This document shows positions 54,314 to 63,418 of a stretch of 64,000 nt of DNA, one piece after another. The position numbers and the translations under genes are program-made. The number at the start of each line of letters is the position of its first letter. Within the stretch, counting starts at the first letter, position 1. The stretch is from Brevundimonas sp. 357 (GTDB taxonomy: Bacteria > Pseudomonadota > Alphaproteobacteria > Caulobacterales > Caulobacteraceae): contig NZ_RHWX01000011.1 of NCBI RefSeq assembly GCF_003938605.1, forward strand, positions 62,001-126,000, read 5' to 3'. The notes beneath the pieces were generated by a model that saw nothing but the letters and a program-made list of their open reading frames with translations, was not told the DNA's origin and did not search any database.

Positions 54314-56377
54314 ATGACCGCACCGCTTCCGCCCTCGTCGAAAACCCGCGCCTGGGTCTGTGCGCCGGGGGTGCTAAAAGTTCCGTTCCTGTCCGCCTTC
54401 CTGCCGGATTACGAGCTGTCCGCCCTGCCCGGATCGTCGATCGAGGCCGTCCTCGGCTGGGGCATGAAGCCGACGGCGGAGGCGGGCCGACGCTGGGCGG
54501 CGAAGCACGGCAAACCCTATGTGGCGCTGGAGGACGGCTTCCTGCGCTCGGTCGGCATCGGCGAGAGCGGGGCGACCAGCCTCAGCCTGATCGTCGATGA
54601 TCTGGGCGTCTATTACGACGCCACCCGGCCCAGTCGACTGGAGCAACTGATCGACACAGCCCCCGACTGGTGCGACGCCGCCATGAAGGCCCGCGCGCGG
54701 GGTCTGATCGACCGCATCGTCGCCTCGGGCGTATCCAAGACCAATATGGGCGGGCCGCTGGACGCAAGCCTGCTGAAGCCCTGCCGCCGGGTGCTGATCG
54801 TGGACCAGACCTTCGGCGACGCCTCCATCGGCTATGGGCTGGCGACCGAGGCCAGCTTCTCCGAGATGCTGGCGACCGCGCGGCGCGACGAGCCGGACGC
54901 CCAACTGATCGTCAAGCGTCACCCGGCGGTGGCGGCGGGGCGCAAACAGGGCTGCATCCCGGCAGATCAGCTTCAGGGCGTCACCCTGATCGACACCGAT
55001 GTACGCCCCGCCGACCTGCTGGCGACGGTGGATGCGGTCTATGTCGTGACTTCGGCCCTGGGGTTCGAGGCCCTGTTGCGCGGCCTGCCGGTGCGCTGCT
55101 TCGGCGCCCCCTTCTATTCGGGCTGGGGGCTGACGACGGACGCCGTGCACACTGAACGGCGCGGCGCAGCACGCGATCTGGAGCAGGTCGCGGCTGCGGC
55201 GCTGATCGCCTACACCCGCTACGTCGATCCCGTCACCGGTCAGCGATGCGAGGCCGAACAGGCGCTGGAGCGGCTGATCGCCCTGCGCGACCGGGCCGCC
55301 CGGCTGGCGGGCGACTGGGCCGCCGTCGGCTTCGCCCCGGCCAAGCGGCCGCCGGTGCGCCGTCTGCTGAACAGCCCCAAGGGCCGCGTCCGCTACTTCT
55401 GGCGGTCATCCGCCGCCGTCGCCCATGCGCGGGCGACCGACGGCAAGCTGATCTGGTGGGCCGGCAAGGAGACGCCGCAGATCCGCGCCGCCGCCGACGC
55501 CTTCGAAGGGCCGGTCGTGCGGATGGAGGACGGCTTCATCCGCTCGCGCGGCCTGGGCTCCGACTTCTTCGGCGCCCTGTCGGTCGCGCTGGACGATCAG
55601 GGCGTCTATTACGACCCGACCCGGCCCAGCCTTCTGGAGAGCCTGATCGAGGCGGGCGAGCCCTCGCCGGATCAGGCCGCGCGCGTCGAAGCCCTTCGCG
55701 TCCGCGTGGTCGAGGCGGGCCTGTCGAAATACAATCTGAAGGGGGCGGGCGTCCCTGCCCACTGGCCGAAAGACAGGCCGATCCTGCTGGTCGTGGGTCA
55801 GGTCGAAAACGACCGCTCGATCCTGATGGGATGCGGGCCGGATCTGCGCACCAACTCCGGGCTGGTGAAGGCGGCGCGGGCGGATCATCCCGACGCCTTC
55901 CTGATCTATCGCAACCACCCCGACGTGACGGCGGGCAACCGGCCCGGCCTGCTGGATCATGCGGCGATGGAGGAGGTCGACGCCTCGGCCGACGATCTGG
56001 ACATCGTGGACTGCCTGAACGCCTGCGACCGGCTGGCCACCCTGACCTCCCTGACCGGGTTCGAGGCCCTGATGCGGGGCAAGCCGGTCAGCGTCTATGG
56101 CCGTCCCTTCTATGCCGGATGGGGCCTGACCGACGACCGGCTGGCGTTTGATCGCCGCACGCGCCGCGCCAGTCTGCAGAGCCTGATCCACGCCGCCCTG
56201 ATCGGCTATCCGGTCTATGTCACGCCGGACGGCTGGCCCTGCGAGGCCGAGGATCTGGTCGAGGCCCTGATCGCCGCGCGCGACCATCCCCTGCCCGCCC
56301 CGCCGCGCGGCCGCATCAATCGCTGGTGGCGCGGCATCAAGGCCAGTCTCGACCGCAGCCTTCCCCCGGCCTATTGA
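54314..56377 (+). CDS. KpsC-like capsular polysaccharide beta-Kdo transferase, two modules
   Basis: A 687-residue protein with two homologous halves. Each half shows EDGFLRS/EDGFIRS followed by VYYDATRPS/VYYDPTRPS (residues 73-108 and about 405-440), KRHPAV/YRNHPDV, and an RGLPVRCFG/RGKPVSVYG plus FYSGWGLT/FYAGWGLT motif. This is the plan of E. coli KpsC, a cytoplasmic dual transferase (GT99 and GT107) that adds alternating Kdo residues to the lipid anchor of group 2 capsules. Function is inferred from the family. No KpsS, export genes or Kdo genes adjoin it. No membrane segment is present. Confidence 0.88.
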   Translation: MTAPLPPSSKTRAWVCAPGVLKVPFLSAFLPDYELSALPGSSIEAVLGWGMKPTAEAGRRWAAKHGKPYVALEDGFLRSVGIGESGATSLSLIVDDLGVYYDATRPSRLEQLIDTAPDWCDAAMKARARGLIDRIVASGVSKTNMGGPLDASLLKPCRRVLIVDQTFGDASIGYGLATEASFSEMLATARRDEPDAQLIVKRHPAVAAGRKQGCIPADQLQGVTLIDTDVRPADLLATVDAVYVVTSALGFEALLRGLPVRCFGAPFYSGWGLTTDAVHTERRGAARDLEQVAAAALIAYTRYVDPVTGQRCEAEQALERLIALRDRAARLAGDWAAVGFAPAKRPPVRRLLNSPKGRVRYFWRSSAAVAHARATDGKLIWWAGKETPQIRAAADAFEGPVVRMEDGFIRSRGLGSDFFGALSVALDDQGVYYDPTRPSLLESLIEAGEPSPDQAARVEALRVRVVEAGLSKYNLKGAGVPAHWPKDRPILLVVGQVENDRSILMGCGPDLRTNSGLVKAARADHPDAFLIYRNHPDVTAGNRPGLLDHAAMEEVDASADDLDIVDCLNACDRLATLTSLTGFEALMRGKPVSVYGRPFYAGWGLTDDRLAFDRRTRRASLQSLIHAALIGYPVYVTPDGWPCEAEDLVEALIAARDHPLPAPPRGRINRWWRGIKASLDRSLPPAY

Positions 56378-56526
56378 GGACGTTCGTCATCGCAACGGAC
56401 TGAGTCCGGCCCGCGAGGCGCCCGAACTTCGCCGCGAGGCGCCGACATAAGACTTGTCGAGCGCCGGGGACTCCATGTTCTCTCATGCAGCCAAGCGCCG
56501 CGCGCCGAGCGTCAGGGAACTACACA

Positions 56527-57672
56527 GTGCAAAAAGCCGTCATCTCCGCCACCGGCCTGTTCACGCCCGAACAGTCGATCTCGAACGAGGAACTGGTCGG
56601 CGCCTACAACGCCTGGGCCGAAGGCTGGAACGCCGCCAACGCCGCGGCCATCGCCGCCGGAGAGATCGAGGCCAAGACGCCCTCGTCCGAAGCCTTCATC
56701 GAAAAGGCCTCGGGTATCAAGGCGCGCTATGTCATGGACAAGTCGGGGATCATCGATCCCGAGCGGATGTTGCCGCACCTGGCGGCGCGCGGCGACGACG
56801 AGCTGTCGATCCTGGCCGAGATGGCGGTGAAGGCCGCCCAGGACGCCATCAGGGCCTGGGGCAAGCCGGTCAGCGAGATCGGCGCCGTCATCTGCGCCGC
56901 GTCGAACATGCAGCGCCCCTACCCCGCGATGGCCATCGAGGTGCAGCAGGCGCTGGGGATCGAGGGCTTCGCCTTCGACATGAACGTGGCCTGCTCCTCG
57001 GCCACCTTCGGCATCAAGACGGCGGCGGACTTCGTGGCCTCCGGCTCGGTCAAGGCCGTGCTGATGGTGAACCCGGAAATCTGCTCGGCGCACCTGAACT
57101 TCAAGGATCGCGACAGCCACTTCATCTTCGGCGACGTCGCCACCGCCGTCATCATCGAGGCCGAGGACCAGGCTGGACCCGGCGGTTGGGACATTCTGGG
57201 CACGAAGCTTCAGACCAGCTTCTCGAACAACATCCGCAACAACTTCGGCTTCCTGAACCGCGCCGCCCTGCCGACCGACGCGAACGAGCCGGTTTCGTCC
57301 GACGGCCTCACGGACAAGATGTTCGTCCAGCAGGGTCGCAAGGTGTTCAAGGAGGTGGTGCCGATGGTGTCGACCATGATCCTGGATCACGCCGCCGAGC
57401 TGAACCTGGACACGCAGGGGCTCAAGCGCCTTTGGCTGCACCAGGCCAACATCAACATGAACACCCTGATCGGCAAGAAGGTGCTGGGCCGCGATCCCGA
57501 GCCCGAGGAGAACGTCATCATCCTGGACGACTACGCCAACACCTCCTCGGCGGGGTCGATCATCGCCTTCCACCTGCACAATGACGGCTTTGCGCCGGGC
57601 GAGACGGGCCTGATCTGCAGTTTCGGCGCAGGCTATTCGGCGGGCACGGTTTTTGTGCAAAAGCGCCCATAA
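56527..57672 (+). CDS. Beta-ketoacyl-ACP synthase III, long form
   Basis: A 381-residue KAS III-like condensing enzyme, longer than FabH (about 317) through extra residues near the N-terminus (about 30-75) and elsewhere. The catalytic triad is Cys156 (MNVACSSATFG), His305 (RLWLHQANINM) and Asn338 (DDYANTSSAGS). I use the GTG at 56527, preceded by GGGAAC; an ATG at 56485 adds 14 weak residues. It resembles the long FabH variants that start fatty acid synthesis from medium-chain acyl-CoA in pseudomonads, but the primer is not known. Confidence 0.85.
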   Translation: MQKAVISATGLFTPEQSISNEELVGAYNAWAEGWNAANAAAIAAGEIEAKTPSSEAFIEKASGIKARYVMDKSGIIDPERMLPHLAARGDDELSILAEMAVKAAQDAIRAWGKPVSEIGAVICAASNMQRPYPAMAIEVQQALGIEGFAFDMNVACSSATFGIKTAADFVASGSVKAVLMVNPEICSAHLNFKDRDSHFIFGDVATAVIIEAEDQAGPGGWDILGTKLQTSFSNNIRNNFGFLNRAALPTDANEPVSSDGLTDKMFVQQGRKVFKEVVPMVSTMILDHAAELNLDTQGLKRLWLHQANINMNTLIGKKVLGRDPEPEENVIILDDYANTSSAGSIIAFHLHNDGFAPGETGLICSFGAGYSAGTVFVQKRP

Positions 57673-57677
57673 ACCCG

Positions 57678-57725
57678 CCGAACAGGAATCATTATTTCCG
57701 GCGGCGCTTGCACTGTTCGGAAATT
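57678..57725 (+). terminator. Possible terminator after the KAS III gene
   Basis: CCGAACAG at 57678 pairs with CTGTTCGG at 57713, with a smaller GGAA/TTCC stem inside, followed by AAATTTTT. The large loop makes it weaker than a classical terminator. Confidence 0.4.
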
Positions 57726-57770
57726 TTTGCAAACCGTATCGCGTCGAGAAGCAGGGGGGACGGCGCCCGA

Positions 57771-58037
57771 ATGACTCAGACGGCTTTGCCTTGGGCTGAA
57801 AAACTCAGTGATCCGCTGGCGCACGACGTGGCCACGGTGTTGCAACGCATGGGCGGTTCGGCCCATCAGGATATGGTGATCAACTGCGTCGCGGCGCTGA
57901 AACGCCAACGCGGCGAGTCGGTGACTCAAGACCTCAAGATGAAGATCATCGAGGTGTTCGAGCGCTATCGCGACTTCTTCATCCGCCCCTTCGGCGAGGG
58001 GTCGATGCGCTGGGCCCTGGCGCCGGGCGTCGCCTGA
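57771..58037 (+). CDS. Hypothetical protein, 88 aa
   Basis: Not recognised. It begins MTQTALPWAEKLSDPLAHDV, then helices with VLQRMGGSAHQDMVINCVAAL and a DLKMKIIEVFERYRDFF segment that could be a small helical or winged-helix-like fold. The N-terminal half could resemble a DNA-binding motif, but I do not assign it. The ATG at 57771 is 98 bp past the KAS III stop, and a terminator follows. Host-like composition. Confidence 0.65.
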   Translation: MTQTALPWAEKLSDPLAHDVATVLQRMGGSAHQDMVINCVAALKRQRGESVTQDLKMKIIEVFERYRDFFIRPFGEGSMRWALAPGVA

Positions 58038-58059
58038 CCATTTAAAGGCCGAACAACGA

Positions 58060-58092
58060 AAAAGGCCCGCTCCGACTGGAGCGGGCCTTCGT
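58060..58092. terminator. Bidirectional terminator
   Basis: AAGGCCCGCTCC and GGAGCGGGCCTT form a 12-bp perfect stem around GACT. A-rich sequence lies upstream and TTCGTC downstream, serving the 88-aa gene on the plus strand and the barrel gene on the minus strand. Confidence 0.85.
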
Positions 58093-58111
58093 CATTTCAG
58101 ACCATCCGCGC

Positions 58112-58639
58112 TTAGAAGCGGCGGATGTAGCTGACCGAATAGGCGTCAGCCTCGCCGCGATCATCGCGGAAGTCGCGGCGGGTCCAGTCGGCGCGGACGC
58201 CGTTGACGCCGTCCAGGTAGTAGTTGGCGCCGACGCCGTAGTTCCAGCTGTCGCCGCCGACCTTGCTCTCAGAGCCGGCCAGCTCCTGCTTCAGCTCGGT
58301 GTGGCCGTAGCCGCCGCGGGCGAACAGCTCCAGCTTGTCGCTGACGGGATACTTGCCCACGACATAGCCGGCGGCGTCCCACTCGTGCTTGATCTGACCG
58401 TCGACGCCGGCGACCGTGATGTCCTTGTCCTTGACCCCTACGCCGACCTCGGTCTCCACGGCCAGGTAGCGGTTCAGGTTAACGCCCAGGCGGCCGGACA
58501 CGGCGCCGGTCTGGGCCGCATCGCCTTCCATGTGCGTGTAACCCAGCGAACCATAGCCACGCGGTTCAGGGTTCGATTGAGCAAACGCCGGAGCGGCGAG
58601 AACAGAGATAGCGGCTGCGGCGAGAAAAACGTTACGCAT
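58112..58639 (-). CDS. Outer-membrane beta-barrel protein, paralogue 1
   Basis: A 175-residue exported protein. A signal peptide (FLAAAAISVLAAPAFA) is followed by an eight-strand-type barrel: YGSLGYTHME, AVSGRLGVNLNRYLAVETEVG, LFARGGYGHTEL, SWNYGVGANYYLDGV and VSYIRRF, ending in Phe as barrels do. It resembles small OmpA/OmpW-like barrels. The ATG at 58639 has AAGGAG nine bases before it. A longer frame upstream is not coding. It shares much of its sequence with the next gene, so they arose by duplication. Confidence 0.88.
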   Translation of the reverse strand: MRNVFLAAAAISVLAAPAFAQSNPEPRGYGSLGYTHMEGDAAQTGAVSGRLGVNLNRYLAVETEVGVGVKDKDITVAGVDGQIKHEWDAAGYVVGKYPVSDKLELFARGGYGHTELKQELAGSESKVGGDSWNYGVGANYYLDGVNGVRADWTRRDFRDDRGEADAYSVSYIRRF

Positions 58640-58794
58640 TATTTCATACTCCTTAGATGATGTGACTTCTGTGGTCACATGCCCCATCCAACGAAGCTTA
58701 AATGGTTGCGCCATCACACTCGTTCCATAGGCGAAGCGGCCAAACACAACATTAGTTACGCAAAAGACACATACGTCGTTACCTAAATGACGCA

Positions 58795-58828
58795 AAAGAA
58801 AGGGCGCGCTCCGCCGGGAAGCGCGCCC
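58795..58828 (-). terminator. Rho-independent terminator after paralogue 2
   Basis: On the minus strand a GGGCGCGCT/AGCGCGCCC stem is followed by TTTCTTTT. It lies 22 bp past the stop of the upstream barrel gene. Confidence 0.8.
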
Positions 58829-58850
58829 AACCGATCCGCCGGGAATCGGA

Positions 58851-59384
58851 TCAGAAACGACGGACGTAGTTGACCGAATAGACATCCACTTCGCCGCCGT
58901 CGTCGGTGAAGTCGCGACGGGTCCAGTCGCCGCGCAGGCCGTTCTGGCCGTCGAAGTAGTAGTTGGCGCCGACGCCGTAGTTCCAGCTTTCGCCGTCGGC
59001 CTTGCGCTCGACGCCGGCCAGTTCGGCCTTCATCTGCGTGGTGCCGTAGCCGCCGCGTGCGAACAGTTCGAAGTTCGGCGTGACCGGCAGGGTGCCGACC
59101 GCATAGGCGGCCAGATCATAGTCGTGCTCGATCTTGCCCTTGGCGCCGGCGATGGTGAAGTCGTCATCCTTCACCCCGATCGAGCCTTCGCCCTCGACGC
59201 CGAAATAGGGGTTGAACTTGGCGCCCAGACGGCCGGTGACGGCGCCCAGGTTCCCATCCGAATGGTCCAGCTGCGAATAGCCGAGCGTGCCGTAGTAGGT
59301 GGGGCCGCCCGGCTGTACGACCTGGGCCGCAGCCGGCAGGGCGAATACAGAAAGGGCGGCGGCGGAGAGAATAACGTTACGCAT
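58851..59384 (-). CDS. Outer-membrane beta-barrel protein, paralogue 2
   Basis: A 177-residue paralogue of the previous gene: signal peptide NVILSAAALSVFALPAAA, barrel with YGTLGYSQLD, AVTGRLGAKFNPYFGVEGEG, LFARGGYGTTQM, SWNYGVGANYYFDGQ and VNYVRRF. I use the ATG at 59384, 12 bases after AAGGAG; a TTG at 59393 is too close to that site. Each gene has its own terminator, so expression can differ. Substrate or role is unknown; such barrels often contribute to envelope integrity. Confidence 0.88.
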   Translation of the reverse strand: MRNVILSAAALSVFALPAAAQVVQPGGPTYYGTLGYSQLDHSDGNLGAVTGRLGAKFNPYFGVEGEGSIGVKDDDFTIAGAKGKIEHDYDLAAYAVGTLPVTPNFELFARGGYGTTQMKAELAGVERKADGESWNYGVGANYYFDGQNGLRGDWTRRDFTDDGGEVDVYSVNYVRRF

Positions 59385-59550
59385 GAGCTTCAATCACTCC
59401 TTATTGTGATGAGCAGGCCTGGCCTGACCACCTTGCGGAGAAACAAATCTCAAGCGCACAGCACCGTTCCCTATGCTTGATGAAGCAATCTATGACTGTG
59501 CGAACAGAAGCACACACCGCGTTCCGCCAAGGATGACTATTTCGCGGCAT

Positions 59551-59579
59551 GAAAAAGGCGACCCTTTCGGATCGCCCTT
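59551..59579 (-). terminator. Rho-independent terminator after ppdK
   Basis: On the minus strand GGCGATCC and GGGTCGCC pair with one G-U around GAAA and are followed by TTTTT, 25 bp past the ppdK stop. Confidence 0.75.
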
Positions 59580-59603
59580 CTCTTGTCGTCGATTGAAAGG
59601 GCC

Positions 59604-62294
59604 TCAGCGGTCCTTTTCGCGCTCCTCGCCCGAGCGTGCGCTCAGCGCGGCCTGCGCCGCCGCCAGCCGGGCGATCGGCACCCGATAGGGCGAACAGGAG
59701 ACGTAGTCGAGGCCGACCGTCTCGCAGAAGGCGATCGACGACGGGTCGCCGCCGTGTTCGCCGCAGATACCCATCTTCATGCCGGGCTTGACCGAACGGC
59801 CCCGCTCCTCGGCGATGCGGATCAGGTCGCCCACGCCGTTCTGGTCCAGACGGACGAAGGGATCAGTCTCGAAGATGCCCTTGTCCAGATAGGCCTGCAG
59901 GAAGTGGCCGGAATCGTCGCGGCTGATGCCGAAGGTCGTCTGGGTCAGGTCGTTGGTGCCGAAGCTGAAGAACTCGGCGTGCTCGGCCAGATCGGCGGCG
60001 CGCAGGGCCGCGCGGGGCAACTCGACCATGGTGCCGACCAGGTAGTCCACGTTGTCCCCGGCGTCCGCAAAGACGGCCTTGGCCGTGCGGTCGGTCAGTT
60101 CGCGCAGATACTTCATCTCCAGACCCAGGGCGACCAGCGGGTGCATGATCTCCGGGATCGGGGCGACGCCCGAGGCCGCCTTCACCTGCAGCGCCGCCTC
60201 CAGGATGGCGCGGACCTGCATCTCGTAGATTTCCGGATAGGCCACGCCCAGGCGACAGCCGCGGTGGCCCAGCATGGGGTTGGTCTCATGCAGTTCGCGG
60301 GCGCGGCGCTTCAGCTTGGCGGCGTCCAGCCCCTGCGTCGCCGCCAGGGCGTCGATGTCGGCGTCGGTGTGCGGGATGAACTCGTGCAGCGGCGGGTCCA
60401 ACAGACGCACCGTCACCGGCAGGCCGCTCATGATGGTGAACAACTCGACGAAGTCGGCCTTCTGGAACGGGGCGATCTTGGCCAGGGCCACGCGGCGGCC
60501 CGCCTCGTCGTCGGCCAGGATCATCTCGCGCACGGCGGCGATGCGGGCCTCGTCGAAGAACATATGCTCGGTGCGCGACAGGCCGATGCCCTCGGCGCCG
60601 AAACCGCGCGCGGTCTTGGCGTCCAGCGGGGTCTCGGCGTTGGCGCGGACCTTCAGGCGGCGAATGCCGTCGGCCCAGCCCATCAGGGTCTGGAAGTCGC
60701 CCGTCAGCTCCGGCTCGATCATGGCCACGGCGCCGTCCAGCACCTCGCCCTTGCCGCCGTCGATGGTGATGACCTCGCCCGCCTTGAAGGTGCGGCCGCG
60801 CGCGGTGAAGGTTCCGGCCTTCTCATTGATGGCGATCTCGCCCGCGCCCGAGACGCAGGGGCGCCCCATGCCGCGCGCCACGACCGCCGCGTGGCTGGTC
60901 ATGCCGCCGCGCGCCGTGACGATGCCGCGCGCCGCGTGCATGCCGTGGATGTCTTCGGGGCTGGTCTCGTCGCGGACCAGGATGACGGCGTCGCCCTGCT
61001 GGCCCAAACGCTCGGCCTCATCGGCGTCGAAGACGATCTTGCCGGTCGCCGCGCCCGGCGAGGCGGGCAGGCCCGCCGCGACGACAGTGCGCGCCGCCTT
61101 GGGGTCCAGCGTCGGGTGCAGCAGTTGGTCCAGCGCGGCCGGTTCGACGCGGCTGACGGCCTCGTCCTGAGAGATGACGCCCTCGGAGGCCAGATCGACG
61201 GCGATCTTCAGCGCCGACTTGGCCGTGCGCTTGCCGTTGCGGGTCTGCAGCATCCACAGGCGGCCCTGCTCGACCGTGAACTCGATGTCCTGCATGTCGC
61301 GGTAGTGGCTTTCCAGCCGCCCCACCACGTCGACGAACTGGGCGAACACCTGCGGCATCGCCTCTTCCATCGACAGCGCCGTCTCGCCCATCTCCTCGCG
61401 ACCCGCCTTGGTCAGGGACTGCGGCGTGCGGATGCCCGCCACCACGTCCTCGCCCTGGGCGTTGATCAGGAACTCGCCATAGAGGCGGTTCTCGCCGGTC
61501 GAGGGGTTGCGGGTGAAGGCGACGCCGGTGGCCGAGGTCTCGCCCATATTGCCGAACACCATCGACTGGACGTTGACGGCCGTGCCCCAGCTTTCGGGGA
61601 TGTCGTGCATGCGGCGATAGAATTTCGCCCGGTCGTTCATCCAGCTTTCGAACACGGCGCCGACGGCGCCCCACAGCTGGGCCTGGGGATCCTGCGGGAA
61701 GGGCTTGCCCAGTTCGCGCTCGACCAGGGCCTTGTAGTCCGCGACCACCTTCTCCCAGTTCTCGGCGGTCAGTTCGGTGTCGACCGAGACGCCCAGACGA
61801 TCCTTGTGGTCGTCCAGCACCTCTTCAAAATAGTCGTGGCCCAGGCCCAGCACCACGTTGGAGTACATGGTGATGAAGCGGCGATAGGAATCGAAGGCGA
61901 AGCGGCGATCGCCCGACAACTTGGCCAGGCCCTCGACCGTCTGGTCGTTCAGACCCAGATTCAGGACGGTGTCCATCATGCCCGGCATGGAGGCGCGGGC
62001 GCCCGAGCGCACCGACACCAGCAGGGGGTTGGCGGCGTCGCCGAAGGTCTTGCCCACCACGCCCTCGACATGGGCCAGCGCCGCCTTGACCTGATCCGTC
62101 AGGTCGGACGGATAGGTTTCGCCATTGGCGTAGTACCAGGTGCAGACCTCGGTGGTGATGGTGAAGCCGGGAGGCACCGGCAGGCCGAGGGACGACATCT
62201 CGGCCAGGTTCGCGCCCTTGCCGCCGAGAAGGTTCTTCATCGAAGCGTCGCCGTCAGCGGATCCGCCGCCGAAGCCATACACCCACTTGGTCAT
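59604..62294 (-). CDS. ppdK: Pyruvate, phosphate dikinase
   Basis: Interconverts pyruvate, ATP and phosphate with phosphoenolpyruvate, AMP and diphosphate. The 896-residue length is standard. It starts MTKWVYGFGGG, then KNLLGGKGANLAEMSSLGLP of the nucleotide domain, the phosphohistidine motif GGMTSHAAVVARGMGRPCVSG (quoted as GGMTSHAAVVARG, near 465), and the C-terminal PEP barrel with EGIGLSRTEHMF, GHRGCRLG and GICGEHGGDP. The very long frame upstream of 62294 is noncoding. It has its own terminator. Its role is probably gluconeogenic or balancing PEP. Confidence 0.97.
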   Translation of the reverse strand: MTKWVYGFGGGSADGDASMKNLLGGKGANLAEMSSLGLPVPPGFTITTEVCTWYYANGETYPSDLTDQVKAALAHVEGVVGKTFGDAANPLLVSVRSGARASMPGMMDTVLNLGLNDQTVEGLAKLSGDRRFAFDSYRRFITMYSNVVLGLGHDYFEEVLDDHKDRLGVSVDTELTAENWEKVVADYKALVERELGKPFPQDPQAQLWGAVGAVFESWMNDRAKFYRRMHDIPESWGTAVNVQSMVFGNMGETSATGVAFTRNPSTGENRLYGEFLINAQGEDVVAGIRTPQSLTKAGREEMGETALSMEEAMPQVFAQFVDVVGRLESHYRDMQDIEFTVEQGRLWMLQTRNGKRTAKSALKIAVDLASEGVISQDEAVSRVEPAALDQLLHPTLDPKAARTVVAAGLPASPGAATGKIVFDADEAERLGQQGDAVILVRDETSPEDIHGMHAARGIVTARGGMTSHAAVVARGMGRPCVSGAGEIAINEKAGTFTARGRTFKAGEVITIDGGKGEVLDGAVAMIEPELTGDFQTLMGWADGIRRLKVRANAETPLDAKTARGFGAEGIGLSRTEHMFFDEARIAAVREMILADDEAGRRVALAKIAPFQKADFVELFTIMSGLPVTVRLLDPPLHEFIPHTDADIDALAATQGLDAAKLKRRARELHETNPMLGHRGCRLGVAYPEIYEMQVRAILEAALQVKAASGVAPIPEIMHPLVALGLEMKYLRELTDRTAKAVFADAGDNVDYLVGTMVELPRAALRAADLAEHAEFFSFGTNDLTQTTFGISRDDSGHFLQAYLDKGIFETDPFVRLDQNGVGDLIRIAEERGRSVKPGMKMGICGEHGGDPSSIAFCETVGLDYVSCSPYRVPIARLAAAQAALSARSGEEREKDR

Positions 62295-62519
62295 TTCGTA
62301 GTTCCTGAACCGTGGTCTGACTGCGAGTCGCAGCCCCGCATATGTAGAAGTGTGCGGGTTATATATGAGTCCCGCCTTACGGGGGCCCTCACTAGCGCGC
62401 TGCACCTGCGAAGGCGAGGCTGGAGGCGTAACAATCCGTGAGAGGATGTATCGTCCAGTGCGGCGACGACGCAGCCTGACGCACTGGAGGAAGCGATCAG
62501 TCCTGCCTATCTTGGCCTT

Positions 62520-63308
62520 ATGTCCATCGCTCGTCTCGACAGTCGCGCCCTGATCCGCGTCAGCGGCCCCGACGCCCGCCCCTTCCTGCACAATCTTCTG
62601 ACCCAGGATGTGGAGACGTTGCAACCGGGCGAGCTTCGGTTCGGCGCCCTGCTGTCGCCGCCGGGACGGCTGCTGTTCGACCTGTTCATCTGGGGCGAGG
62701 AGGACGGTGTCGTCCTGGACGTCGCGGCCGAACGGCGCGACGCCCTGGTCCAGCGGCTGAGCCTCTACAAGCTGCGCGCCCAGGTCGAGGTCATGCCCAT
62801 CCCCGACGCGGTCTTCGTCGCCTGGGGCGCGGATGTTCCCGACGGCTTCGTCGCCGACCCGCGCCTGCCCGGCCTGGGCGGCCGCCGCTGGGGCGATCAG
62901 AGCGAGACCGACGCGGTCGAGGCCGACTGGCAGGCGCATCGCCTGGCCCTGGGCGTGCCCGATCCGACCCAGGACGCCCTGATGGACAAGACCTATCCGA
63001 TCGAGGCGGACTTCGACCTGCTGAACGGCATCGACTTCCACAAGGGCTGCTTCATCGGCCAGGAGACGACCTCGCGCATGAAGCGGCGCGGCACGATCAA
63101 GAACCGCATGATGGCCATCGCCTTCGACGGCCCCGCCCCCGAACGCGGCGCCGAGGTGCTGAAGGGCGAACTGCGGGCCGGCGAAGTCATGACCGGCGCC
63201 GAGGGACGGGCCATCGCCCTGATGCGGCTGGACCGCATGGACGGCGATCTGACCGTCGAGGGCCGCCCCGTGCGGGTCGAGAAGCCCGACTGGATCCCTG
63301 ATTTGTAA
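62520..63308 (+). CDS. ygfZ: Folate-binding YgfZ/IBA57-family protein
   Basis: A 262-residue member of the YgfZ/GcvT-like family that helps assemble or repair iron-sulfur enzymes, as MiaB in E. coli and IBA57 in mitochondria. The signature KGCFIGQE is at about 174-181, inside DFHKGCFIGQETTSRMKRRG, and its Cys is important in the family. The N-terminus starts MSIARLDSRALIRVSGPDARPFL, split as ARLDSRALIRVSGPDA. The 225 bp between it and ppdK hold only the promoters. Confidence 0.94.
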   Translation: MSIARLDSRALIRVSGPDARPFLHNLLTQDVETLQPGELRFGALLSPPGRLLFDLFIWGEEDGVVLDVAAERRDALVQRLSLYKLRAQVEVMPIPDAVFVAWGADVPDGFVADPRLPGLGGRRWGDQSETDAVEADWQAHRLALGVPDPTQDALMDKTYPIEADFDLLNGIDFHKGCFIGQETTSRMKRRGTIKNRMMAIAFDGPAPERGAEVLKGELRAGEVMTGAEGRAIALMRLDRMDGDLTVEGRPVRVEKPDWIPDL

Positions 63309-63418
63309 GGCGGAATCCGGCAAGACGGAAAATATGCTTGTCGTGATGTAAAAGTCGCTTGACGTAAACGCGGCCTCGTTGGTAAAGCTCACTTGTCAAC
63401 ACGACAGGGGAGCTTGTC

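Noticed and set aside
63359..63387. Sigma-70 promoter TTGACG with a -10 before the 154-aa membrane gene
   Set aside because: The -35 is good, but at 17-bp spacing the -10 position reads GTAAAG, which is too poor a match to claim.
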